Assembly: GCF_008831285.2 (NCBI RefSeq)
Contig: NW_022204508.1
Coordinates: forward strand, 1-64,000
Reading direction: 5' to 3'
DNA: 64,000 nt
From: Nymphaea colorata
Lineage: Eukaryota; Streptophyta; Magnoliopsida; Nymphaeales; Nymphaeaceae
The notes beneath the pieces are model-generated. The model did no database searches. It had not been told where the DNA came from and saw nothing but the letters and a program-made list of their open reading frames with translations. How positions within the stretch are numbered: position 1 is the stretch's first letter; each line of letters opens with the position of its first letter. The translations under genes and the position numbers were made by a program. Shown one piece after another: positions 23,703-35,248 of this stretch.

Positions 23703-26700
23703 ATGACAACAGTAATCAACACCCTTGTGTAAACACCTGTTTCTATTCTGTTGGGGGATGTAACCAGCTTGTTGAAAGAAAAGGTGGACCTCATCTTGAA
23801 TGCCAAAGACGATCTCGAGGTGCTCCAGCAGAAGCTGAGATACTTTGGGAAGGCCCTCAAAGTCACAGATCACAAGCCCTTTTCCAGCAATGAGCGCAAC
23901 AGAGATCTGGAGAGAGAGCTGAAGGATATTTTCTATGATGCCCAGGACATCATCGAAGGATACCAAAGCACAATTGCAATTTGCAAAAGGGACAAGCATT
24001 CTATAACTTCATGGAACAAGGTAAGGAAGCCCTGGACCATTCTGTGCTCTTGCTTTAAGGAACATGTATCTGCTTCCTACAACCTTGCAATTGATATTAA
24101 AAATATCAGCCAAAAGCTTGATAAAATAGAAAAAAATAAGATAATGGCGGATGTGCTCAGAATAACACCAAGAGATATTGGTAGTGAGGGTCCTGTTCGT
24201 GGTGAACATGACAACCCCCGAGAGACAACCCATCACATGGGTGTACAACCACCTATAGGGAGGGAGGATGATAAAAAGGTGATAGTAGAAAAGCTCTGGT
24301 CGAATGACTCTATACAAAGTAGTAAGGCACAGAAGGGTGGTATTTCTATTATTTCTATTGTAGGAAAAGGTGGAATCGGCAAAACAACTCTTACAAAAAT
24401 GGTCTTTAAAGAAGTCAAAGAACATTTTGGAAAATGTAGATGGTGGGTTTGTGTTTCGGAGAGGCGAAACCGTAAGGTTTTGGTGCGGCAGATACTAAGG
24501 GAAGTGTGCAAGGGATCTAGAGAAAACCCTTATTGTTCCATGAGTGAGTTGTGCACACAATTACAGAATGAGCTCTTAAAGGAAAATTTTTGTTGGTCCT
24601 AGATGATGTGTGGGAACTAGAATGGTGGGAGGAAGAGGTAGAGGGAACATTGATGGCGGGTGCAATGGGGAGCAATATTTTGATTACCAGTAGAAAGAAA
24701 AATGTATCGAAAGGGATGTGTGCTTCTTATGTCCATGAATTACCAGAATTTAGTTTTGACCAAAGTTGGGAGTTGTTTCTAAAGGAGGCAAGCCAAACAG
24801 AAGAAGATTTGGTGCTGCATAGGATCAGAGATGTTGGAGAGAGAATAGTAAGGAAGTGTGGTGGGTTGCTGCTTGTGATTAAGACGGTAGGGTCGATGAT
24901 GCGTACCAAGAAATGCATACAAAAGACTGGAAATTCGTGGAGGGTAGTAAGATATGGGAATGGGAGATGCCTGCAGCTGAAATCGGTGGCAAAGTTCTTT
25001 CAGGTCTCATGCTGAGCTATGATGACTTGCCGCATTATTTAAAGAGCTGTTTTGTGTGTTGCTGCATTTATCCAAAGGATTATAAGATTAAAAGGGAGAG
25101 ATTGATCTGGCAATGGTTGGTGCATGAATTGATAGAGGAAAAGGAAGGCATAGATGTGGAAATGACAGCAAACCAATACATTGATGATCTGATGAACCGA
25201 TGCTTGATTGAAAAAGCGCGTGGATATGGTTATGAGGGCACTCATCTCACGTTGCATAACATTTTGCATGACCTTGCCTTATATATAAATGGAAGGGAAT
25301 ATAGCCATGCCTCCGCTACTGAGCACACCCACCATAAGTCATTACTTAGTGTACACGATGATGCAGAGGGACACAAGCCTAATGCCTTGGAAACAGCAAA
25401 TAAGGTGTGCACATTGTTGGCTGATTCCAAGTCAGACTTCCCTCTGCCTTATATTATATACTTAAAATCGGATTCCGGTTCCGGTTCCAAGTTACACTTG
25501 CCTCTGTTTTATATTAAACACATAACCAATTTCAAGTGGTTGAGGGTGTTGTCATTGAGGGCATGTCAGGATATTCATGAGTTGCCAAAGTCCATTGAAG
25601 ACCTTTCACTTCTAAAATATATCGATCTCAGCTATTCTAAAGTGAGACCCTTGCCCAGTTCAATTGGCAGGCTCCGTAACTTGCAAACATTGGATTTAAG
25701 TCATAATGGTATTGAAGAGTTGCCCAAGGAAATGGGCGAACTGTGCAACTTGAGGTATCTTGGGCTGAAAGGAACAAAGTGTTTGGAATTTGTAGCTGAA
25801 GGCTTGGGGAAGCTTACCAATTTACAGACCTTGCATAGGTTTATGGTATGCGATGACAAAGGGAAGACAAGAGGTTGAAATATTAATGAACTAAAAGACT
25901 TGAACAAACTAAAGGGGGAATTGTCCATTGAAGGTTTGCGGGGAGGAAGGGTGAAAGTGATCGATGCAAAGAAGGTACATCTCAAGGAGAGGCATGAACT
26001 GAATGGTGTGGAATTGTACTTCAAGGTGGGAGATGATGACAGAGTGGGTAGTGCTTCTGAAGAGAGGGGTTTTCTGGAGGCTTTGGAACCTCCACATGGT
26101 ATAGAGAGGTTGGCAATTTTTGATTATGAAAGAGATAGGCCAGTGTGGTATTTGGACACCAACTATGTGGACCTGCGGACACTATGCCTGGAACGTTGCC
26201 CATTGCTGGCAACTGTGATAGGAATTAAATCATTGGAAAATTTGCAGGTCAGAGAATGCCCAACATTCTGTGCATTGCTGAGCATGCCTTTGTTGAAGTC
26301 CTTGAATATTTCTGACTGTGATGGGCTCAACACGATTGGTGACTTGCCTAAATTGGAGACGTTGCATGTGTATGGAAGTGGCAATGGGGTGGCTCAGTGG
26401 GTGTGGGGTCTCTCCCAACTGGAGACATTGTAACTATACTCTTTCTCTGAGGACATCTGCTTGGGAGGCCACTGGCAATGCCTCCCCAAACTGAGAAGAC
26501 TATGGCTTTCTAAGTTACCCAATCTGAAGTCTCTGGTGGACGTCAATAATATTACTCCACAACAAAATGAAACAACATGTCCCACGGATGCACAGGAACG
26601 GATCACCTGCCTCTCCAAGCTTGAAATGTTGACAATTATCTCATGTCCAGCACTCCATCTGCTGCAGGAGTTAAGCGACCGTTTTAGGGGAAAGATTACA

Positions 26701-26709
26701 CGTGTATAG
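23703..26709 (+). pseudogene. NLR E: nearly full-length CC-NB-ARC-LRR pseudogene
   Basis: This would be an intracellular immune receptor of the CC-NLR class. The start at 23703 (MTTVINTLV) aligns with NLR C (MGAVIDALV). Codon 10 is TAA (23730-23732) where C has CAA. CC domain to about 24170; P-loop GKGGIGKTT at 24363-24389; RNBS-A about 24440; kinase-2 LVLDDVW 24593-24613; ILITSRKK (RNBS-B); CGGLLLVI (GLPL with P changed to L); LSYDDLPHYLK and CFVCCCIYPKDY (RNBS-D type); LHD in place of MHD at about 25260; LRRs from about 25540. Lesions: a 1-bp deletion near 24580, a 1-bp deletion near 24912, TGA 25876-25878 and TAA 26431-26433. The single-exon layout would encode roughly 1000 residues. All lesions are point-like, so decay looks recent, but sequencing error cannot be ruled out for single cases. 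Confidence 0.95.
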
Positions 26710-27599
26710 ATAATGTTACTGAAAATCGGTGACAAATTGTAATTAATTATCTTGGTTAAATATGTGTGTTGTCATTTCGTTGCCGTTCTTGTTTAATTTA
26801 TGCATCAACAGAGTCTTGTCCAGCTGTTTTAAACTTGCTCAAATTGATGACCACCTCTCTCATTTGATTTTTTTTCGTAATTGAAAACAAAAATCAATTA
26901 TGCGAATACCAGCACGTACCTTGTATAAATGATAAATGCGATGCTGTTTAGGTCAGACAGAAGGCAATGTCCTTTGGCTTGAATCGATACAGATAAAAAA
27001 TACCTTTTTCCTTTACGAAAATTTTAAAAAACAATTTCAAATATTATTTTGTTTTATATCCATCAATTGATGCACAAAGGCCCCGATTAATTAGCTGATA
27101 CGATAAAATCCCAAGCTGGCCATTATTTGAGCGATCTTCAAAGTTTTGTTTTTCATATTTATGTCATTTGAAAAACCTGCGTACATTTGAAAAAAATATA
27201 TGGAAACTACTTATAGTCGAATAATTTATAAATCATGCATTTTATAGTGTGTCTTTTTAATTCAAGTGGATATTTGAAAGCATTGAAATTATAAAATTTT
27301 TGCAAAGTGTAAGATTCTAAGAAATCACACCAAGAAGTCCATATGAGGCTTTTGGCATCGGTTGTTTTATAAGGAAGCAGGCCCTCCTGGGTCACCTGTT
27401 TCTCAGCAATTTACTTGATTGGCAAAAGTTCAATAACAGCATGTGAATGTATGACCTGGGCTCGGTCCAGCCATCAAGTCTCAAGCCTGGCTCACCCCAG
27501 CCATCAAGATCCAAGCCCATGTTTGGCACAGCTTCGCTTGACAGTAATGAAATTAAAAGAAAAGTACATACTTAACCTGACATGATTTGACTGCAATAA
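26710..27599. other. Intergenic 3-prime of NLR E
   Basis: The first ~50 bases (gtgacaaattgtaat near 26730) resemble, in inverse, the 3-prime flanks of the LRR tails near 34240 and 34720, so the NLR 3-prime flank was copied too. Positions 27180-27385 pair, inverted, with about 33545-33725. No gene is seen. Confidence 0.6.
27180..27385. repeat. Dispersed repeat, inverted relative of 33545-33725
   Basis: The reverse complement begins 'ctgcttccttataaaacaa', continues 'cgatgccaaaa', then 'ttggtgtgatttcttaga', and matches 33547-33620 and onwards with many substitutions. It is non-coding. Confidence 0.7.
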
Positions 27600-27971
27600 A
27601 ATTATATATATATATATATATAATTTCTCCTATAACACTGTGTTTTAAAATATTGGCATTTGATTTTTTAATGATGTAAAGCGAGAAAAATAATTAATGC
27701 TGAGACATCATTAAAAATTTAAATCAAATAATTTATTTAGAAAAACTAATCACAGTTTGGAGAAAAAAAGAAGCTAAAATACGAGGCATCTAAAGAAGGT
27801 ACGCTGAGCGGCACACAAGTGGACAAAAATGAAAAGAAAGAAATCCACTCGTCAAAAATAAAAAACACTTAAATTTGATGAAGATAAACTTCTGGGCCAA
27901 AATCAGCAGCATCTGACCCAACTATTCCACTCCCTTCACACACTTATCAAGATAGCAGTCGAATTCTACTG

Positions 27972-28067
<96 letters not shown>

Positions 28068-28525
28068 ATATAAGCCACAGGAAAAATGTTGGATTTCTTC
28101 TTTTAAACCAACATGATAGCAAATAGTTAACCTTACCTGGCTAGTGCCACTTGATCTTGCTCTGTTGCTATTGTTAGAGAGACCTTTCACACCTAGTACT
28201 GAGCTCATGGTTCTGTCAAACAGGGTTTGTTGAAAGACAACAGCTGAACTGCATTAGTACGAGTCCCATAAGTTTGGCAAGGACGTTGATAGCTACCTGT
28301 GGGCCTAGCTGGGCCTTCCCTTGTGGCTCGGACAAGTTGTGCTTCTAGTCATTGGTCAGATCACAACTCCGATGGGCTAAATAAATTTCTTTGTTTTGAA
28401 AAAAAAAAAGTGGGCAGGTTATGTACTCTCCACCAATTTCGTAGAACTGAAGTTTACCAGTCGACAGTGTCAGCCACCTGGTTTCTACATTTGTCTCTTT
28501 GCCTTTCTTCGCGAAACCGGGGAAG
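27600..28525 (+). repeat. NLR upstream module, truncated second copy
   Basis: The blocks are collinear with 22670-23700: the 'ctcctataacactg' region, 'attaatgctgagaca' (27694), 'aggcatctaaag' (27784), 'gctagtgccacttgat' (28140) and 'ggtcagatcacaa' (28355). A long TA microsatellite interrupts it at 27973-28055. It leads straight into the NLR start stub at 28526. Confidence 0.75.
27973..28055. repeat. (TA)n microsatellite, about 41 units
   Basis: This is an uninterrupted TA tract of about 83 bp followed by three tatg units. It is the longest simple repeat in the window and is likely to vary in length. The ORFs across it (poly Tyr-Ile) are not genes. Confidence 0.97.
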
Positions 28526-28588
28526 ATGGCAATAGTAATGAATGCACATGTAGAAGCACCCATTTCTAATCTGTTCCAGTCGGTAACG
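28526..28588 (+). pseudogene. NLR 5-prime stub (first ~21 codons)
   Basis: ATG at 28526 opens MAIVMNAHVEAPISNLFQSVT, which lines up residue for residue with the start of NLR E (MTTVINTLV..TPVSILLGDVT) and NLR C (MGAVIDALV.TAIFTATNLL). After the gtaacg at 28583-28588 the similarity stops and A-rich intergenic DNA follows. The glutamine codon that became a stop in NLR E is GAA here. This is a promoter plus start with no body. Confidence 0.8.
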
Positions 28589-29769
28589 TTAAAAAAATTT
28601 AAAAGAATGTTAAAAAAATTAAGTATAAGAAAGAACCCATGAATTTTCTAGCTAAGTACCATCGAGTATTTAATTTGGTTACTTTTTATTAAATAAAAAA
28701 ATTAACATAAGTACAATGTTGTTATTTTTTTTAGAGATAGATATGTAATACTATTGAATCGGGTCATCTAATCAAATATTTTTAGTTAGATAATAAGTTC
28801 AAGTGTTAAGGACGTTATTGTAAATCAATTTAAATTATCTCTTTCCCTTTCTTTTATATCGAAACAAGCTTTTATAATAATCTTTTTCATTTTCTTCTCC
28901 TTTTCTTTTCTTTCCCTACCAATTTTCTTTCAATTCCTTTCCTTTCTTGGCCCTTCCATCCATTAATCACTTCCTTAAGTTTCATTCCATCCAAACAAGG
29001 CAAAAAAGAGAAGGCCAAAGAACCCACCGGGTTGCACCACCCCAGGACCTTAACCACTCTATTCGACTAGCTATCTTAGGCTTTGTTTGGAACATCACTT
29101 CTATCCTTACATTTATCAGTCATAGTTATAGGCAAATGATCTAGTCATTAAATCTAGGAAACAACAAAATCATTTCAACGGAGTCTTTGATGCTACCTAT
29201 TGCAAGCCTGGTTATATGTACCATATGGTGGATGAATTTTTGTGTGCCAGTCCGGTTTAATGACGAAAATACCCTTAGTTCACATTGAAAAGGAAAATTA
29301 TTTGTAAAGACAATATTGAAAATAAAAAAAGTAAAAAGACTATAGAGGACATTTTTTTAATAAATTATCAAAATGTACTTCTTTCTTTTACTGTGTACCG
29401 TGTCCAAGCCTTGTTGCTAGAGTTGGGCACTGGTCTGGCAAGGTTAACTTCTTCTTGAGGCAGAGAGACATGCTACAATAAGTGGGTGCTGGCAAAGGTT
29501 GAGTAGGGTGTGGGCCCACACTGAGATCTGGACCATGAGATAGCCTCCTTGAATGTGTATGATGGCTCTTGTCAAGTGTGGCAGGTAGAAGCCGGTTCAA
29601 GGGTAGAGAGACAAATGCAGGTCAAGCCGGGACAACATCAACCCACTCCACTTAAAATGGGTCTTCTTCTCTAGGCCCAACGAGTGGGACTCTCACCATC
29701 CAGGTCCGAAGTATGATGCTGTCTGGGACCTAACGGTGCACATCTTCTCGCATAATCCATGGTAGAAGG
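28589..29769. other. Intergenic, no gene recognised
   Basis: The sequence is AT-rich. The pyrimidine-rich 28840-28990 ends in 'ccatccaaacaaggc', which resembles the inverse of the 'gcctgtttgg..gg' element near 30036, possibly two parts of a Tourist-like MITE. No coding sequence is supported. Confidence 0.5.
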
Positions 29770-29965
29770 TAGCGGCGGAGTCAAAAAAATTTCATAAGGG
29801 GGGGCTGAATTAAAGTTTCTGAATTTTGATAGGGGCTGAAATATCATTTTTCAAATTTTTACACAAGACAAGTAAAATTTTATAAAATTTACATATAAAT
29901 TTAAAAGAAAAAATTAAGGGGTTGGGCAGAACCCCTGTGGGCCATCTCCCTTGGCTTCGCCCCTG
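29770..29965. mobile_element. hAT-like MITE
   Basis: This 196-bp element starts tagcggcggagtc and ends ggcttcgcccctg, flanked by perfect 8-bp duplications gtagaagg at 29762-29769 and 29966-29973. The interior (gggggggctgaatt..., gataggggctgaaat) matches the inverted interior of the 2200-2365 element. It is non-coding. Confidence 0.85.
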
Positions 29966-29973
29966 GTAGAAGG

Positions 29974-32900
29974 CCTGAATCATGAGGTTGCCAAATAACA
30001 TATTCATGATCAACAGAGTAGGTCTGCCACTGACAGCCTGTTTGGTTGAAGGAAATGAGTGGAAAAGGAAGGAAATGAAATAGGAAAAGGTGTTTGGATG
30101 GAAGGAATTGGAGAAGGGAAAGGAAAGGTCCATGAAAAAATGTGTAGAGAAGAGAGAAAAGAAAGGAAGGGGAGAGAAAGGAAAGGAAAACTGTTGTTTT
30201 GAATCTCTCAAATGGAGAGGTTTGGATGGAAAGGGGAGAAATCATTTCGAAATACTCACATGCCCAACATTTTCTGCCCCTGTGCCCCACCCACATCCCG
30301 TCACTCATGCTCTGCTGGTGAGCAGCTGGTTGCCAGCACACAGGCGGCCTTCTTGCTGTGTTTTATAATCCATATTTTTCAATAGTTTTTATATGGTTTA
30401 AAAAAAGGAAATGGACGAACATTACATTGAAAAAAAATCAAATATGAAAAATATGACTTGCAAACTTTTCTAAACTGAAAAAGGATTAAGTATAACTTTA
30501 ACGTTATTGTAATTTTAAATATAATCTATGTTTAAGAATTATAGTAAAATTAGGTCCTCATGAATATGTTTTTTTCATTATTTAAAGAACATTAAATGTG
30601 AGTTCGCGACAATTATGAGATGTCAAAAACAGAAAAGAGTTCATAAAAGAAAACTCCAAAAGAAGAAGAAGTCAAACAATTCTGATTCATAATTGAATTC
30701 GGATGTGGTACAGTTTTGTAACTGGGTCCGATGGGTATCAGATTCCAATGGATCTGAATCCCAGCAACATGCAAAAATAACGTTGGAAGACGTGGTCTGT
30801 CTCCATAGTAGAATGAGTGAGCTGGCTTACAGCGTGAAGGTGAGGGACTCTAGAGAAGGTAGACATGCAAGCTAGGATTTCTTGCTGGTTTCACACAAAT
30901 TTAATTTTTAATTTTGACGTGGAACAACTGATACTAACAAAGAGGCCACTGACTGAATAAAACTAGCTAAAGAAGCAATAAATACTTGGGTAGAATATTT
31001 GCCTCAAGTGCTAAGTGTCCTCGACTACTGGGCAGATTGGAGCTCCTCTTACAAGACCCCCACAACTACTTTTCTTCCTTGATGTCGGACTATTTATCCG
31101 CAGATAGCATCTCCCTCCCACTGTCTCTCTTCATAAACACAAATAAACAATGCCACAAGTTGAAGAGAAGATGTGGGTGTCTTTTATATCTTTCAAAGAG
31201 CAATTCCATTCTCTCCCCTACTTTGTATGAGTGTATGGCCAGTAGACAAAAGATACTGCGTTGCATCAAATTCAAACAAAATTGGCATTATTATCATATT
31301 CGATTTATTAGAAGTTCAAATACTTAGTTTCAAAATTAAGATTTGAACTTAATGGAAGACAAGTTTATGTGCATGCAAATTTTAAATTTACAGTCTGGAT
31401 CTAATCGGATATCTGGCTTTTACTTTAACATGATGGAAGTCAGAATCCAACCTTTAATTATAAAATGAAATCCAGACCATATTTTGATATGTGAAAGCAG
31501 AATTTTTTTTGTCGCAAGGGCCAAATATAGTTTCAAAATTTTAAGAGGGGCTGAAATAAAATTTTCAAATTATATATATGTGTATATATATATATATATT
31601 AAATTTGAATTTTTTACAGTTACATATAATTTTTTAAAGTTTTTATAATTTTGTACATTTACATATAAATTCAAATCCAAATCTGATCTAGTGACAATTT
31701 TAAAATCCAAATACATCCAATTTCTTAATCTGGATCTAATCGGATGTCAACTTTATTGGATCCATCGACAACCTTAGCTCTACCCTTAACTAGAGATTAT
31801 TCATCCTCAAAAAAGAATTACCCATCGTTGCTCTTGAAGAGATTCGTCGTCGTTAAAAAATAGGGTGCTTTGAGCTAATGAGAAAAAAGTAAAGATACGT
31901 TGCTTGTGCCAGTGGTACAATATAGCCAAGGCAAAAAATTGTACATCCCTTCTCCTCTAAATTAAAATGATAACCACTTTTAGCTTTTAAATGCGGTCAC
32001 CTTAAATACGTTTGGCCTTTCTAAAATTTCTATCAATGTGTACAAGTACTTTTATAAACAAACACTTCCTGACCTTTTTTCATTTTCTTTTTGCCCTAAT
32101 TTTAAAATTCGTTCCTGAGGACATACATTTCCTTTTTTCTTATATAAAGAATTTCAAGAACTCACCGGAATACATAGGAAACTTTTCGAACACAAACTCA
32201 TTTGGACAAGGACATGTTGAAAAATGTAATATATAACGAAACTATTTTCTCTCTCTTAAACAAATAAATTAATTAAACAAAGTTTTGGATGATTTAAGTC
32301 AACTGCAAGTGTTTATATGTTTTTTTAATAAAATGTTTATGTGTGACTTCGACTAATTTTATAGGAGCATTTTGAACAGTCTACCATAAATTAGATTAAA
32401 AAAAAATTTTGCGAAATAAAAAAACTTGACCTCCCATAAAAATGGCAATAATGTAATACGTCTGTAGTGTTAAGGGTAATTTACTTATGTGGAATCCATG
32501 AGTAATGGCAAAAGAGGGGGAGAGAAAAGCAGTTGGATGTGAAATAACGCCCTCTTTGCCTTCCCATGTTTAGATGCAAAAATTCACTTGAGGCCCACGA
32601 ACAAACAGATCAGATCCTAGTCAATTAGTTGGACCCGATATTATCTTACAAAATTTTATGTGGTTATAGGACATATGTGATTGTAGAAAAAGTGAGGAAC
32701 ATCTAAATTCTAAGACAAAAGAGAATGTTGAGCAAATCCTCTTTATGTTAATAAACATTTTTGTTTTTAGGTTTTGTTTGATACCCTCAGATCTCATAAT
32801 AAAAATTCCAAAAAATAGAAGTTTGGATATGGATTTAAGAAATGACATCCATTCATATTTGGATTGAGATATACATTAAATATTCGATAAGATTCAGATT

Positions 32901-33943
32901 CGGATTTGAACATAAATATAAAAACTGGATTTGGATTGTAAATGTCAGATTTCAGCTTCAGACTTGGATATAATTTTTTGTTTCGTATTTGAATCTGAAT
33001 ATGTGAATATTTGGAAAAATGGATATGATTAAGGGTATATCCAATAGAAATCTGATCCATTGACATCCCAATCCCGTGGGTAGGGTTTGAATTGAAAATC
33101 ATTTTTAAAACAGAATGCATGGGTTCTCTTAGGCAGATTCCATGGCAACCGAATGATCTCTTAGAGCGCAACGTTGTGAAGAGTGCATGCAGAAAGCCAA
33201 TTTTTTAACCTTTTGGCCCTGCTTAGATGGAACTTAATAGCCACCTCCAACTTTTTGTGGAACCACCTTCAATGATGCCATAAACACTTATAGAAAGCCT
33301 TAGCGGACTAAGTTTAAGATGCCGACCTAGTATCCCTTTGATCATCTGGAACTTTGATTTTAAAATTGAAAATTATGTGTTTGATAGAGCAAGAACTAAA
33401 ATTCTGGAATTGGTGTATTAAAATCATTGTAACATGTGCCAAGAGAGAAGAAAAAACTTTTAAGATTCTCGACTCATAATCCTACCCATATGATAAAATC
33501 ATAATTCTGAAATTTTGATTCAAGAATGACCCATCAGTTAGGGCCTGCTTCCTTATAAAACAAGCGATGCCAAAAAGCTTTATATGCACATGTTGGTGTG
33601 ATTTCTTAGAACCTTACAGATTGCAAACGATTTAAAATTTTAATACTTCAATATGTCCTCCTGAATTAAAAGGAAATCTTTAAATGCATGAGCTATAAAT
33701 GATTGTGAAGGAATGTATATAGTACTGGCTAGTGCATCTTCTCAAGAGTTAAGAATACAAGCCCACTTACTTAGAGATTTTAATATTTGCCAATATTAGC
33801 CTTAGGTGGAGGACTCAGCAATACAATAGGAAATGAGCATCTCTGCTAACAACCTTACAGGTTTTGGATATGGATCCAACAGATTTGGAACTCTATATGC
33901 ACACACACATATATATATATACATATATATGTGTATATATGTA

Positions 33944-33978
<35 letters not shown>

Positions 33979-34289
33979 GCATACTATGACTGTCCATTCT
34001 ATCATGATGTGACAGTCAAGAAAAATAAAGGAAGAAAAATATTATGTGGATGCATAAAAATTAAATGGTGGTTGGATGGGCTAAGAACTAATAGACCAAC
34101 TGTGTGGTGGGTGAAAGAGAAAATGGAAAACATGGCATAAAAATTTTGCAAGTCCTAAATCAAGCACGGGAGGAAAAGAAAAGAGCCGACAAAAAGCAAA
34201 AAAGATTCATGTTTAACAAAAAAAAATTAGTTTCAATCTGTCACCAATTTTTTACACACTAAAACATTTTAGTAATTGTAAACCCTTCA
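29974..34289. other. Intergenic, repeat relics only
   Basis: This holds a purine-rich growth (ggaaa words) at about 30050-30240, a block at 30600-31860 related to 53960-55185, a degenerate 'ggatttggat' stretch at 32815-33060, a repeat at 33545-33725 and a (TA/TG) microsatellite at 33900-33980. MITE-like interior words (gggccaaatatagtttcaaaattt) occur at about 31519 without both termini. I see no gene. Confidence 0.55.
30600..31860. repeat. Dispersed repeat, block order X-Y
   Basis: Block X (about 30600-30782; contains 'attccaatggatctgaatcc') is followed by block Y (about 31130-31860; contains 'gcaattccattctctcccc' at 31200). The same blocks occur at 53960-55185 in the opposite order (Y then X) and the same orientation. 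It is non-coding. Confidence 0.65.
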
Positions 34290-34530
34290 CCAAGATGGTC
34301 TCTTGGCTGCTTAACCATTGAAGCTTCTAGAAGAAGGCGATCTGTTCCTGTTTATCGGTGAGAAATGTGGTTGCTACTGCATCATTTTGTTGAGGAGTAA
34401 TACTATTTGCACCCACCAGAAGACTTGACATTGGGGAAGTAAAAAAGAACTGGCTTTCTCAGTTTCGGGAGGCATTTCCTGCGGCCTCTCAAGCTGATGT
34501 TCTCAGTGAAACCACACCAACATGACCAAG
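34290..34530 (-). pseudogene. NLR LRR-tail duplicate (distal)
   Basis: On the minus strand, broken frames encode ITPQQNDAVATT, then EQIAF. This resembles the end of NLR A (NITLRQNDAVATTCPTDA), preceded by aggcatttcc..ctgag, the inverse of the cLPKLRK segment. Several frameshifts are present. A similar 3-prime flank (ctgtcaccaattt) is shared at 34238 and 34724, so the tail and its flank were duplicated together. Confidence 0.75.
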
Positions 34531-34759
34531 TCCTATTGACTTCTATCATGTTTGCTGATAGCAGTTGCAATCTATTGATTTTTACAGATTCACTCTACTT
34601 TTGCAGATGGAAAACATGACATAAAAAATATACAAGACCTAAATCAAACAAGGGAGAGAAAAAAAGAGACGACAAAATGCAAAAGATTCATACTTGACCA
34701 AAAAAAAATATAGTTACAATCTGTCACCAATTTTAAACACTAAAACATATCGGATAATT

Positions 34760-35225
34760 GTTACCTTTCCTCCAAGATAACTCCTGCGGCAGATCAAGTG
34801 CAGGACATATGTAAATACTGAAGGCTTCAGCCTACGAAACAGAAAAGGTTCTGTAACATGATATAACAGCACCTCAACCACTTTAGCCTAGGATGGGTAA
34901 CCTTTCCCCAAGATGGTCTCTGAGTTCCTGCGGCAGATGGAGTGCTGGACAAAAGTAAATTACCAACTTTTCAAGCTTCGAGAGGCAGGCGATCTGTTCG
35001 TTCGCATCCGTGGGACATATTTTTGCTACTGCATCATTTTCATTTTGGTGGGTAGTAATGTCTACCAGAGACTACAGCTTGGGGAAGTATTGAAGCTCTA
35101 GGTATCTCAGTTTTGGGAGGCATTGCCAGTGGCCTCCCAAGCTGATGTCCTCCTAGAAATAGTTTAGGCACAATGTCTCCAGATGGGATAGACCCCACAA
35201 CCATTGAGATACCCTTTCCCAATTA
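34760..35225 (-). pseudogene. NLR LRR-tail duplicate (proximal)
   Basis: The minus strand reads WLWGLSHLETL, a stop, EDISLGGHWQCLPKL, then broken ITxxQNENDAVA and DANEQIACLSKLEKL, and a HLPQELRDHL-like end near 34920. A further short partial tail lies at about 34770-34840. It follows directly downstream of NLR B, so NLR B carries extra copies of its own terminal LRR segment. Confidence 0.8.
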
Positions 35226-35248
35226 GACCTCATCAACATTTGTGTCGT

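Noticed and set aside
23703-26709. Functional NLR with introns explaining the frame changes
   Set aside because: Frame changes occur inside conserved motifs (just before kinase-2 and just after GLPL) and are explained by single-base losses in A-runs compared with the other copies. No GT-AG introns fit.
27922-28208. Poly(Ile-Tyr) frames
   Set aside because: These are translations of the (TA)n microsatellite.
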